Below, piece by piece: positions 1 through 7,795 of a stretch of DNA of 64,000 bases. The position numbers and the translations under genes are program-made. This DNA comes from Mycobacterium sp. DL592 (GTDB taxonomy: Bacteria; Actinomycetota; Actinomycetes; Mycobacteriales; Mycobacteriaceae), in NCBI RefSeq assembly GCF_011694515.1, contig NZ_CP050192.1:1911031-1975030 (forward strand). Reading direction: 5' to 3'. The notes beneath the pieces were generated by a model that did no database searches, was not told the origin of the DNA, and saw only the letters and a list, made by a program, of their open reading frames with translations. Positions within the stretch are counted from its first letter, which is position 1, and every line of letters starts with the position of its first letter.

Positions 1-2
1 TC

Positions 3-785
3 AAACTCGCCGCCCTGACCGCAGCCTCGGGCCCGGCCCGAGCGCTGACCATCGGCGCGGGCATCGCCACCCTCGCCTACGGGGCGGTCATCATGCTCGT
101 CAAACCGGATATCAAAGGCGCACTGGCACATTCGACCATGGCCCAGATGGGCTTCATGATCCTCACCTGCGGACTGGGGCTCTGGGCCGCGGCGGTCTTC
201 CACCTCGTCGCCCACGGCTTCTACAAGGCCACCCTGTTCCTGTCGTCCGGATCGGCCATCGCCTACCGGCGCCGCAAGGTGATGCTTCCGCCGGCCCCGC
301 CCACGGCTGCCCAGCGCTGCGCGGCGCTCATCGCGGCCCTGGCGCTGCCGACCGCCGCGCTCGGCCTGGCGGTGGCGGTGGTCCCGACGGGGTCGGGTGA
401 CCACGCCGCCGAGCGGGCGCTACTGCTCTTCGCCTGGGTGACGAGTGCTGCCGCCATCTGGGGCTGGCTCAAGCGCCGCCCGGGGCCCGCGGGAGTCCTG
501 GCCGCCGCCGCCTTCCTGGCGCCGGCCAGCCTGGCCTACGTCTGGCTCATCACCACGGTCAGCGGGTTCCTCGCCCCGGCGCTGCCCGCGGCGGTGCTCC
601 CGGCCGGCGCAACCTGGCTCATCACCGGGGCCGCCCTGACCCTGCTCGCCGGCCTGGCCGCACTGCGCGCGGCCCCCGGCGCCGACCGGCTGCAGCGGGC
701 CCTCTACGCCCGCGCCCTGAGCGCCGGCCACATCGCAGCACCCACATCCCCGAGTTCCATCCGACTGACAGGAGCCCGTTCATGA
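3..785 (+). CDS. dabB: DabB, membrane subunit of the DAB inorganic carbon transporter (5' truncated)
   Basis: C-terminal part of a NuoL/MrpA-type proton-conducting membrane protein; the reading frame is open from the first bases, so the gene begins outside the window. The visible 260 residues hold several hydrophobic segments and the NuoL-like stretch LAHSTMAQMGFMILTCGLG followed by HLVAHGFYKATLFLSSG. Its stop overlaps the start of the DabA gene (ATGA), which separates this homologue from true Complex I subunits and makes it the ion-translocating partner of DabA. In this family the pair couples cation flow to uptake of CO2 or bicarbonate at the cytoplasmic membrane. Identity rests on homology plus the neighbour; the truncated N-terminus could not be checked. 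Confidence 0.85.
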   Translation, partial: KLAALTAASGPARALTIGAGIATLAYGAVIMLVKPDIKGALAHSTMAQMGFMILTCGLGLWAAAVFHLVAHGFYKATLFLSSGSAIAYRRRKVMLPPAPPTAAQRCAALIAALALPTAALGLAVAVVPTGSGDHAAERALLLFAWVTSAAAIWGWLKRRPGPAGVLAAAAFLAPASLAYVWLITTVSGFLAPALPAAVLPAGATWLITGAALTLLAGLAALRAAPGADRLQRALYARALSAGHIAAPTSPSSIRLTGARS

Positions 786-3352
786 CGACCGCACACCTGG
801 AATCGAGCCTCGCCGAACGCCGGGCCCAGCTGCGCAGCGACATCACGCTCGCCGCCCGCGTGCTGCCCACCCACTACCCGCTGGAGACCTTCATCGCGGT
901 CAACCCGCTGGCCGGCCTGGAGAATCTGCCCTTCGAGCAGGCGGTCCGGCGCGCCGGGGATCTCTACGGCACCCGCGGCACCCTGGCCGAGGACGGCTTC
1001 CGCGACCTCTACCGGACGGGACGGATCACCGACGCCGACCTCGACCGGGCGCTGGAACGGCGCTATCCGAGCCTGCTGGCCCAACCGGCACTGCGGCTCG
1101 GCGGGCGCGACGTCACTCCCGCCGAACTGCTGCGCGGCGACCTGCTGCACGGCACCGGCACGCCGCAACCCGAGCGCCGCTACCGCACCAACGCCGAGCA
1201 GTTCGCCCCCGAGGTCGCCCGGATCGTCGACGCGCAGACCGCCAAATGGTGCTCGGCCTTCTTCGGCGCTGCGGGCTGGCCGATGCCGGGCCGCGAGGCC
1301 GGCTTCTACGCCGCCTGGCGGGGGCTGGCAGCGGCCGACCCGACACTGTCCCGCAAGGCCAGGGCCGCGCTGCGCGCGGTCGCCGAGCGGCCCGACGACG
1401 CTGTGCTGCAAGCGCTTTCGGCACTGGACGTGGGAGACGCCGACCGCGCTGCCTACCTACAGGCGCACCTGACCCGGCTGCCCGGCTGGGCGGCACACAT
1501 CCAGTGGTGCGCCGGCCGCGACAGGGGAGTGGACCTGATGTCCTACCTGGCTGTGCGGTTGAGCTACGAGGCGGTGCTGCTGGCCGGGAACCGGGGTGAG
1601 CGCGCCGCCGAGCAGGCTGCCGAGCGGATCCCCTCGGCACGGCAGCGCGCGGCGCACCTGAGCCAGGTGTGGGGTGTGGGCGAGGTGGCCGAAGCGGAGC
1701 TGACCGCCGCCGCCCGGGTGCTTGCCGCGCTGCCGGTAACCGCACGGGAAATGCTGTGGCAGAACGCCTTCGAAGGCCACTACCGCGATCAGCTGCTCGA
1801 CGCGCTGAGCGCCGCCGACGAGTGCCCGGAGCCGGCCGCCCCGCACACCCAGGTGGTCACCTGCATCGACACCCGCTCCGAAGGGTTGCGCAGGCACCTG
1901 GAGTCCAACGAGGGATACCAGACCTTCGGATTCGCCGGATTCTTCGCGGTCGCCATCCGGTTCACCGACCTTCTCGGTGGCGCCTCCTGTGACCTGTGCC
2001 CGGTGCTGATCGAGCCCAGCCACGAGATCCACGAGACACCGGCGCCCGGGACGACCGCCAAGGCCACCCGGCGGGCGGCGGGGTTCCGCGGACTGGCCGC
2101 GGCCGAATCGGCCTTCCACGCCGCCAAAGACGCACTGGCAGCACCGTTCACGCTCGCCGAGGCGGCCGGCTGGGTGGCAGCCCCCCTGTCGGCGGCCAAG
2201 ACGCTGACACCGGCGGCAAGTGGACGGTTGCGCAAGCGGCTGCGTGACCTGGTGGCCCCGCCGGCGCCGACCGAGCTGAACGTCGCCGACCTGTCCCTGG
2301 ACCAGCGGGCCCTGTTCGCTCAGGTGGCACTGACCACGATGGGCCTGACGGACCGGTTCGGCCGGCTGGTCGTACTGTGCGGGCACGCCAGCACGACCGA
2401 GAACAACCCGTACCAGGCAGCACTGGACTGCGGCGCCTGCGGCGGTCAGGCCGGCGGTCCCAACGCCCGCACCGCCGCGGCGATCCTGAACCAGACCGAC
2501 GTCCGCGACGAGCTGCGGCCGCTGGGCATCGACATCCCGGACCACACCTGGTTTCTGGCAGCCCAGCACGACACCGCCACCGACCAGGTGACGGTGCTCG
2601 ACGCCCACCTGATCCCCGCCTCGCACCGGGATCAGGTCGCGGGGCTGCAGGATGCGCTGGCCGGCGCCGGTGCCGCCCTGGCCGCCGAACGCGGCGCACT
2701 GCTACCCGGCGCGCCGCGGGACATGTCGCCGATGCGGGCCGCGCGCCACGTCGTGGGCCGCTCGCTGGACTGGGCCCAGGTCTACCCGGAGTGGGGACTG
2801 GCAGGCAATGCCGCCTTCGTGGTGGGCCCACGCGAGATGTCCCGCGGAATCGACCTGCAGCGCAGGACATTCCTGCACTCCTACTCCGCCGAGGTCGACC
2901 CGGACGGCAGCGCACTGGAGACGATCCTGACCGCACCGCTGGTGGTCGCACAGTGGATCAACTGCCAGTACTACTTCTCCGCGGTCGCACCCGAGGTGTT
3001 CGGTGCCGGCACCAAGACCATCCACAATGTGGTCGGCACCGCCGGTGTCATCGCCGGACACGAAGGGGACCTGCGGCTCGGGCTGCCCTGGCAGTCGGTG
3101 GCCACCGGCCAGGGGCTGACCCACGAGCCCCTGCGGCTGCTCGCGGTCATCCAGGCCCCGCTCGAGCGGATCGACATGGTGGTCGAACGCAACCCGATCC
3201 TGCAGCGGCTCTTCGGCAACGGCTGGGTCAGCGTGGCCGCCCGCGAGACCCCTGGGCAGGAATGGCAGAGATGGACGATCGCCGGATGGCGATCCTGGAC
3301 CGAAAACAACAGCACCCCAGAAGTTCTCGACGAAGAGGAGATGGTTCCATGA
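782..3352 (+). CDS. dabA: DabA, cytoplasmic zinc subunit of the DAB inorganic carbon transporter (UPF0753/DUF2309)
   Basis: Protein of 856 residues, the usual length of the DUF2309 family. The family has a carbonic-anhydrase-like zinc site made by Cys, Asp, His and Cys. Here these are C361 and D363 in CIDTRSEGLRRHLE, then H535 in LCGHASTTENNPY and C550 in DCGACGG; the 174- and 15-residue spacings match those of the characterised Halothiobacillus DabA. It is thought to act as a vectorial, DabB-driven carbonic anhydrase that traps bicarbonate in the cytoplasm. The start overlaps the dabB stop and its own stop overlaps the next gene by 4 bases, so the genes are translationally coupled. All zinc ligands are intact, so it should be functional. 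Confidence 0.93.
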   Translation: MTTAHLESSLAERRAQLRSDITLAARVLPTHYPLETFIAVNPLAGLENLPFEQAVRRAGDLYGTRGTLAEDGFRDLYRTGRITDADLDRALERRYPSLLAQPALRLGGRDVTPAELLRGDLLHGTGTPQPERRYRTNAEQFAPEVARIVDAQTAKWCSAFFGAAGWPMPGREAGFYAAWRGLAAADPTLSRKARAALRAVAERPDDAVLQALSALDVGDADRAAYLQAHLTRLPGWAAHIQWCAGRDRGVDLMSYLAVRLSYEAVLLAGNRGERAAEQAAERIPSARQRAAHLSQVWGVGEVAEAELTAAARVLAALPVTAREMLWQNAFEGHYRDQLLDALSAADECPEPAAPHTQVVTCIDTRSEGLRRHLESNEGYQTFGFAGFFAVAIRFTDLLGGASCDLCPVLIEPSHEIHETPAPGTTAKATRRAAGFRGLAAAESAFHAAKDALAAPFTLAEAAGWVAAPLSAAKTLTPAASGRLRKRLRDLVAPPAPTELNVADLSLDQRALFAQVALTTMGLTDRFGRLVVLCGHASTTENNPYQAALDCGACGGQAGGPNARTAAAILNQTDVRDELRPLGIDIPDHTWFLAAQHDTATDQVTVLDAHLIPASHRDQVAGLQDALAGAGAALAAERGALLPGAPRDMSPMRAARHVVGRSLDWAQVYPEWGLAGNAAFVVGPREMSRGIDLQRRTFLHSYSAEVDPDGSALETILTAPLVVAQWINCQYYFSAVAPEVFGAGTKTIHNVVGTAGVIAGHEGDLRLGLPWQSVATGQGLTHEPLRLLAVIQAPLERIDMVVERNPILQRLFGNGWVSVAARETPGQEWQRWTIAGWRSWTENNSTPEVLDEEEMVP

Positions 3353-3672
3353 CCGCACCGCCACTGACCAAGATGACCAAGATTGAGGTCGTCGTCGCCG
3401 GAAGCGACGCGCCCGCGGTGCGCGAGCTCATCCAGAGCGTCGGCGCCACCGGATTCACCAGCCTGTCCGGGGTCTCCGGCCTCGGCCACAGCGGATACCA
3501 CCAGGGCCGGCTGCTGTTCAACCAGCAGGCCGCGCTGGAACTGCTGATCACCGTGGTGCCCGAAGACAAGGTCGACGCACTGCTGGCGGGGCTTCGGCCC
3601 CTGCTCGATGCCTCGTCCGGCGTGATGTTCGTGACCGAGACCTATGTCAGCCGACCCGACTACTTCTCCTGA
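3349..3672 (+). CDS. PII-like regulatory protein of the DAB operon
   Basis: Small protein of 107 residues starting MTAPPLTKMTKIEVVVAGSDAPAVRELIQSVGATGFTSL (start chosen because the ATG overlaps the dabA stop). The KIEVVV strand, the helix ending in GATGFT, the short loop rich in Gly/His and the VVPEDKVDALLAGLRPLL segment fit the ferredoxin-like PII fold. The classical uridylylated T-loop is absent, so it belongs to the PII-like group rather than GlnB/GlnK. PII-like proteins often sit beside bicarbonate transporters and bind adenine nucleotides or bicarbonate; here its location suggests control of DabAB. The ligand is inferred, not seen. Confidence 0.8.
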   Translation: MTAPPLTKMTKIEVVVAGSDAPAVRELIQSVGATGFTSLSGVSGLGHSGYHQGRLLFNQQAALELLITVVPEDKVDALLAGLRPLLDASSGVMFVTETYVSRPDYFS

Positions 3673-3701
3673 TTCGCCCACTGAAAGAAAGGTTCACCAC
3701 C

Positions 3702-4310
3702 ATGTCTGATCCGATGAGCGCCTGGCAGCGACTGCGTGCGGGCAACGAGTTGTTCTTCCGCCCGGTGCGCCCACAGCGGGACAATTTTCACCAGGGCCCA
3801 CCCGTCGCCGCGGTATTCCGTTGCGCGGACGCCGAAGTCGCCAGCGAAGTGGTGTTCGGCCAGAGCTGGGGCTCGCTGCTGGACCTGAGCACCTGGGGCC
3901 ACGTCGTCGACACCGGCGTCCTCGGAACCCTCGAGCACGCGGTCGAGGCGTACGAGGTGCCGCTGATCGTGGTGCTCGGCCATCACAACTGCAGCGCGAT
4001 GCGCGCCGCGCTGCGGGCCTGGGACACCGCCGAGATCCCCGACGGCGCCAGCCGGCTGGCTGTCGAGCAGGCGCTCACCTCGATCGTGCGGCGAGGATCG
4101 GCGGCAGACAGCGTCGACTCCGTGGCGGCCGCCCACATCGTGTCGGTAGGGATGTCGCTGCTGGAGAAGTCACCGGTGATCGCCCGGCGCGTCGATGCCG
4201 GGCTGTGCGGAATCGTCTGCGCCACAACCGACCACAACGGACGGATCCAGCCCTATGCCACCGTCGGTGCGCTCGGTGAGGCGGGTGACACGCTGCTCGA
4301 GTGCGTCTGA
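3702..4310 (+). CDS. Beta-carbonic-anhydrase-like protein with altered catalytic dyad
   Basis: 202-residue protein aligned easily to beta-class carbonic anhydrases: FRCADAEVASEVVF matches the canonical CxDxR segment and VLGHHNCSAM matches GHxxCGA. The zinc ligands Cys41, His94 and Cys97 and the Asp43 of the Asp-Arg dyad are present, but the Arg is replaced by Glu45 and the Gly after Cys97 by Ser. The codons are clear (TGC GCG GAC GCC GAA). The gene follows the PII-like gene by 29 bases with an AAAGAAAGG ribosome site and closes the DAB operon. It is therefore either a changed or inactive enzyme, or a bicarbonate-binding accessory protein. Family assignment is firm; activity is doubtful. Confidence 0.85.
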   Translation: MSDPMSAWQRLRAGNELFFRPVRPQRDNFHQGPPVAAVFRCADAEVASEVVFGQSWGSLLDLSTWGHVVDTGVLGTLEHAVEAYEVPLIVVLGHHNCSAMRAALRAWDTAEIPDGASRLAVEQALTSIVRRGSAADSVDSVAAAHIVSVGMSLLEKSPVIARRVDAGLCGIVCATTDHNGRIQPYATVGALGEAGDTLLECV

Positions 4311-4314
4311 ACGG

Positions 4315-5466
4315 CTATAGCGACCGGCTGATGATCTGCTTCATCACCTCGTTGGCGCCGGCGTAGATGCGCTGAACCCGGGCATCCTCGTACATGCGGG
4401 CGATCAGGTACTCCCGCATGTAGCCGTACCCACCGTGCAGTTGCACGCAGCGGTCGATGACGGCGCACTGCTGGTCGGTGATCCAGTATTTGGCCATCGC
4501 GGCATCGCTGCCGTCGAGTTCGCCGCGTAAGTGCGATTCGACGCAGTGGTCGAAGAAGGTGCGGCAGGTACGCGCGATCGTGGCGCACTCGGCGAGTTCG
4601 AAGGCCGTGTTCTGGAAGTCGAACAGGCTGTGCCCGAAGGCTTCCCGGGACTTGGTGTAGGAGACCGTCTCGTCGACCGCGCGTTCCAGCCCGCCGATTG
4701 CCTGGGCGGCGACCACCAGTCGTTCCTGGCCGAGCTGGTCGATCATCTGGCCGAAGCCCTGGCCTTCCTCGGGTCCGAGCAGATTGGCCACCGGCACCGC
4801 GACATCGGTGAAGGACATCTCGGCGGTGTCCGCGCCGTGCTGGCCCACCTTGTCGAGCACCCTGGTCACCTGGAAGCCGGGAGCGTCGTGCAGGTCGATC
4901 AGCAGCAGGGAGATTCCCCGCGCCCCTGCCTTGGGGTCGGTTTTGACGGCGAGCAGGATCATGTCCGCCGAGCCGCCGTTGGTGATGAACGTCTTCGAAC
5001 CGTTGACGATGTACTCGTCGCCCCGGCGCACCGCCGTGGTGCGGATGGCTTTGAGGTCCGAGCCCGCGCCCGGCTCGGTCATGCCGATGGCGCAGAGCAT
5101 CTCGCCGGTGGCCATCGGCGGCAGCCAGGTGCGTTTCTGGTCCTCTGAGCCGTACTTGACGATGTAGTGCGGGACGATGCCGCTGTGCACGCCGATTCCC
5201 AGCGACAGGTCACCGGCGTACCCCTGCGCGTCGAGCACGGCGAGGTCGTGTGCGAACGTGCCGCCGCCGCCACCGTATTCCTCGGGAACCGAACACAGCA
5301 GCAGGCCCAGCTTGCCGGCCTCCAGCCAGACGTCGCGGTCGATGTGACGCTGGGCGTCCCACTTGTCGACGTGGGCCACCACTTCGCGTTCGAAGAAGCC
5401 CAGCGCCAGTTCGTAGAGCGCACCGACTTCGTCGTCGTGCCAGGAAGGTGTGTGCTTGCGGCCCAT
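4315..5466 (-). CDS. Acyl-CoA dehydrogenase
   Basis: 383 residues, the normal length of the FAD-dependent acyl-CoA dehydrogenase family, which introduces the alpha-beta double bond in acyl-CoA thioesters. Family signatures are visible: CAIGMTEPGAGSDLKAI in the flavin-binding middle domain, NGSKTFITNGG, QQTAFELAE-like FQNTAFELAECATIARTC and the C-terminal QLHGGYGYMREYLIARMYEDARVQRIYAG with GANEVMKQIISR. The start MGRKHTPSWHDDE was chosen 2 bases after the DoxX stop; the longer open frame upstream overlaps DoxX. It is probably co-transcribed with DoxX and converges on the carbonic anhydrase gene with a 4-base gap. The substrate cannot be told from sequence. Confidence 0.9.
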   Translation of the reverse strand: MGRKHTPSWHDDEVGALYELALGFFEREVVAHVDKWDAQRHIDRDVWLEAGKLGLLLCSVPEEYGGGGGTFAHDLAVLDAQGYAGDLSLGIGVHSGIVPHYIVKYGSEDQKRTWLPPMATGEMLCAIGMTEPGAGSDLKAIRTTAVRRGDEYIVNGSKTFITNGGSADMILLAVKTDPKAGARGISLLLIDLHDAPGFQVTRVLDKVGQHGADTAEMSFTDVAVPVANLLGPEEGQGFGQMIDQLGQERLVVAAQAIGGLERAVDETVSYTKSREAFGHSLFDFQNTAFELAECATIARTCRTFFDHCVESHLRGELDGSDAAMAKYWITDQQCAVIDRCVQLHGGYGYMREYLIARMYEDARVQRIYAGANEVMKQIISRSL

Positions 5467-5468
5467 GA

Positions 5469-5870
5469 CTAGGCTTTCCGCACGGCGAAGGCGCCGACAC
5501 CGGCGAACCCGATGAGCAGGAACGAGAAGCAGTAGAGGATCGCCAGTTCGCCACCATTGTCGATGGGCCACAACGCTTTCGGCTGGTGCTCGGTGAAGTA
5601 CGCGTAGGCCATCTGTCCGGAGCCGATGATCGCCGCGATTCGGGTGATCACACCCAGTCCCAGGATGACCAGAATGCCGACGACGAGTTCGATCACGCCG
5701 GCGTACCAGTAGGGCCAGGTGCCGACGGGCACGGCCCCGCCCTGGGAGATGGGCCAGGCGAACAGTTTGACCGTGCCGTGGATGGCGAACAGGAAGCCGA
5801 CGACGATGCGGAACACGCCGAGCACGGGGGAGTGGTAGGTGTTCAGGCGAGCGTCCAGTTTCTGAGACAT
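5469..5870 (-). CDS. DoxX family membrane protein
   Basis: 133 residues with four hydrophobic segments (VLGVFRIVVGFLFAIHGTVKLF, WPYWYAGVIELVVGILVILGLG, RIAAIIGSGQMAYAYF, LAILYCFSFLLIGFAGVGAFAV), the layout of the DoxX family. The motif RIVVGFLFAIHGTVKLF and PLAxxGELAILYC-like NGGELAILYCFSFLLI are typical. DoxX proteins are membrane partners in oxidoreductase systems of varied function; in mycobacteria some act with superoxide dismutase. The gene is first in a two-gene unit with the acyl-CoA dehydrogenase. No specific role can be read from the sequence. Confidence 0.85.
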   Translation of the reverse strand: MSQKLDARLNTYHSPVLGVFRIVVGFLFAIHGTVKLFAWPISQGGAVPVGTWPYWYAGVIELVVGILVILGLGVITRIAAIIGSGQMAYAYFTEHQPKALWPIDNGGELAILYCFSFLLIGFAGVGAFAVRKA

Positions 5871-6008
5871 GGCTGAAAGCCTACTATTCGGACTGCGGTC
5901 CGGTCCGTGTCGCTCGTTGTGATCGGAGCGCAGGTCAGGCCGCCCAAGGGGCGGGACTGTGGATCCGGCCGGTGTGCCCGGGATCGGTCGGTTGACAGTG
6001 TCTGCCTG

Positions 6009-6350
6009 TTAGGAGGCCGAGTTCGCCCCCGGCAGACCCGCCTGGGTGCCGCTGCCGCCGCTGCCGCCGACACCGACAGCGCCCCCCTGGCCGCCCTGCG
6101 TGTTGGTAGAACCACCGGCTCCGAGTCCGCCGGTGCCGCCGGCGGAACCGCTGTCACCTGCAGCACCATTACCAGGGTCAGCGCCGGCGCTGGCACCGCC
6201 GCCACCACCGCCGCCGGTGCCCGCGCCGCCCATGCCGCCGTCGCCGCCAGCACCCGAATTTGCAGGGACGGTGCTGTTCGCGTTGCCGCCGGCGCCACCG
6301 TTGCCCGCACTGCCGGTGGTCGAGCCGGCCCCTCCGCCACCACCGCCAGT
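6009..6350 (-). pseudogene. C-terminal fragment of a PGRS-like glycine-rich protein
   Basis: Open frame on the minus strand encoding Gly/Ala/Asn-rich sequence such as GNGGAGGNANSTVPANSGAGGDGG and ending GGSGGSGTQAGLPGANSAS then a stop. Composition matches the PGRS-like gene to the right (6504-7417), so it is probably the 3' end of the same gene or of a repeat paralogue. It has no start of its own and is separated from the larger part by an inverted repeat, a poly-T run and adapter sequence. The true intervening sequence is missing, so the full protein length is unknown. Confidence 0.6.
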
Positions 6351-6396
6351 GCGGGCAACGGTGGCGCCGGTGGCAACGAGAGCAGCACCTTCCCTG
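6263..6396. repeat. Inverted (fold-back) repeat of PGRS coding sequence
   Basis: Bases 6263-6317 and 6342-6396 are reverse complements of each other, 55 bases with five mismatches, separated by 24 bases. The left arm codes GNGGAGGNANSTVP on the minus strand in the PGRS frame; the right arm codes GNGGAGGNESSTFP on the plus strand. A strand switch inside one repetitive coding region is not expected of a real gene and looks like a chimeric fold-back read at a contig end, directly before the adapter stretch. Confidence 0.7.
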
Positions 6397-6422
6397 TTTC
6401 TTTAGTATAAGGATGGATTGTG

Positions 6423-6503
6423 TTTTTTTTTTTAATCATACGGCGATCACGAGAATCTCACCTCTCCTCTTCGTCGGCAGCGTCAGATGTTTCTAAGAGA
6501 CGG
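6423..6503. other. Illumina/Nextera adapter sequence left in the assembly
   Basis: An 11-base T run (6423-6433) is followed by AATCATACGGCGATCAC (6434-6450), a degraded copy of the P5 flow-cell end, then an index-like segment, then TCGTCGGCAGCGTC (6471-6484, exact match to the Nextera read-1 adapter) and AGATGTTTCTAAGAGACGG (6485-6503), 16 of 19 bases of the Tn5 mosaic end. The order P5, index, adapter, mosaic end, insert is exactly that of a Nextera library molecule, and the T run is the usual run-off at the end of such reads. The index segment most resembles TATCCTCT. This is an artefact, not genomic DNA. Confidence 0.95.
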
Positions 6504-7417
6504 ACGCCGTAGAGGGAGAACTGCCCGGTGGACCCCCCGTTACCGCCAGTGCCGCCGGCCTGGCCCGCGGTCACCGCCGCCCCGCCGTTACCGCCGCGAC
6601 CCCCGGATCCGGAGAACACCCCGCCACGGCCACCGGTGCCGCCGGCCTGGCCGGCCAGCCCGGTCCCGCCGTTACCGCCGTTACCGAACAGTCCGCCGTC
6701 ACCGCCGGCGCCGCCGTTGTAGCCGTTGCCGCCGTTACCCAACAGCCCGGCGTTGCCGCCGTTGCAGGCCACCCCACCGGTGCAGGAGGTGGCGTCGTAG
6801 GAGAAGCCGTTGCCGATCAACAACCCGGCATCAGGGTGGGTGGCGGTGCCGTTGCCGATGAAGATCGCGATGAAATCAGTGACCGGGTTACTCGTCAGCG
6901 CCGCACTCGAGGCCAGGGCGGTCGGAGTGACCGTCGCGGTACGCGCCGTGCTCTGGCGGCGGGTAGCGACCAGCGTCGAGGACAGATACACCGCTGCGGC
7001 CGGAGCCACCGGCCCCGGCACCGACGAGGAGCGCCCGGACTGGCCCACCGCGACCGCGCGCACCGAACTCACCGCCGCGACCGTGTCGGTCGTGGCGACC
7101 GAGGATACCGACGACGCTGCGCCCGCCACCGTGGACGCCGTGCCCGCCGGGGCCTTACTGGCTCCCGGCGTCACACCGGCCCGCGCACTGCTGCCCGCGG
7201 TCGTGGTGCGGGCCGTATGCCCTGCACTGCGTGCCGGCCCCGCAGCCGACGACGAGTCCGAGCTACCCGACCCGCTATCCGCCCACGCCAGCGCCGGCAG
7301 GGCCGCAATCCCGACCCCCACCCCCAACGCAATCGCCAAACCACCCACGCGGCCCACATACCGGGCGTAGCCCTGGCGCCGGTGATTCCCATCAATGAGG
7401 CTGTTCGCTGCGTCCAC
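6504..7417 (-). CDS. PGRS-like glycine-rich secreted protein (3' end lost)
   Basis: The GTG start at 7417, with a CAGGGG ribosome site, gives a protein with a hydrophobic leader, YARYVGRVGGLAIALGVGVGIAALPALAWA, and a likely signal cleavage before DSGSG. Then come a Ser/Thr/Ala-rich low-complexity region of about 150 residues, a conserved-looking block (NPVTDFIAIFIGNGTATHPDAGLLIGNGFSYD with a CTGGVAC pair), and PGRS repeats of the GGNGGxGG type. The PE domain is absent, so it is PGRS-like rather than PE_PGRS. The frame formally runs on to 6458, but the last 15 residues (RLLETSDAADEEER and neighbours) are translated Nextera adapter and must be discarded. The leader is shared with the protein at 50754. 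Confidence 0.75.
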
Positions 7418-7698
7418 TCGACACCCCTGCCACACGACGCGGCCCCGACACCGCGCATTCGTGGACAATGCAAACACAACAACGCACCCACCGAAGCGAC
7501 TTAACGCCGTTTGCGAGGAATCACCCACCCGTACGACACATCCCTCAGCAGACAAGCTCACCAGGGCGTGTGCCCTCGGCCCTGACGTGGGCAACGCGGC
7601 CGCTCGGCAGAGTGTTTCGGCAACTCACAGTCATCCGCACGCCGCTCAGTCCCAAAGTTCGCCAGCACTCCACCAGCGGGCTCATGGCCAGATACCAA
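7418..7698. other. Intergenic region between PGRS-like gene and glnA terminator
   Basis: About 280 bases without a gene I can support. It should carry the promoter of the PGRS-like gene on the minus strand (just right of 7417), but I see no clear sigma-factor consensus. No repeat or RNA gene is evident. Confidence 0.5.
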
Positions 7699-7750
7699 CG
7701 AGTCCACCTGCTCGACGACCGGGTTAGTGATCGCCGAGCAGATGGACTCG
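7699..7750. terminator. Hairpin downstream of glnA, probable terminator
   Basis: Arms 7699-7714 and 7735-7750 (CGAGTCCACCTGCTCG and CGAGCAGATGGACTCG) pair over 16 bases with one mismatch around a 20-base loop. It lies 45 bases past the glnA stop. There is no T-tract, which is common for mycobacterial hairpin terminators. Confidence 0.6.
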
Positions 7751-7795
7751 GTCAGGCAGCTGGGCAGGTCGGCGCGTTAGCCGACTTACACGTCC

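Noticed and set aside
6504..6800. Regular short repeats that might suggest a CRISPR-like array
   Set aside because: They are in-frame glycine-codon repeats of a PGRS protein with no constant repeat-spacer spacing.
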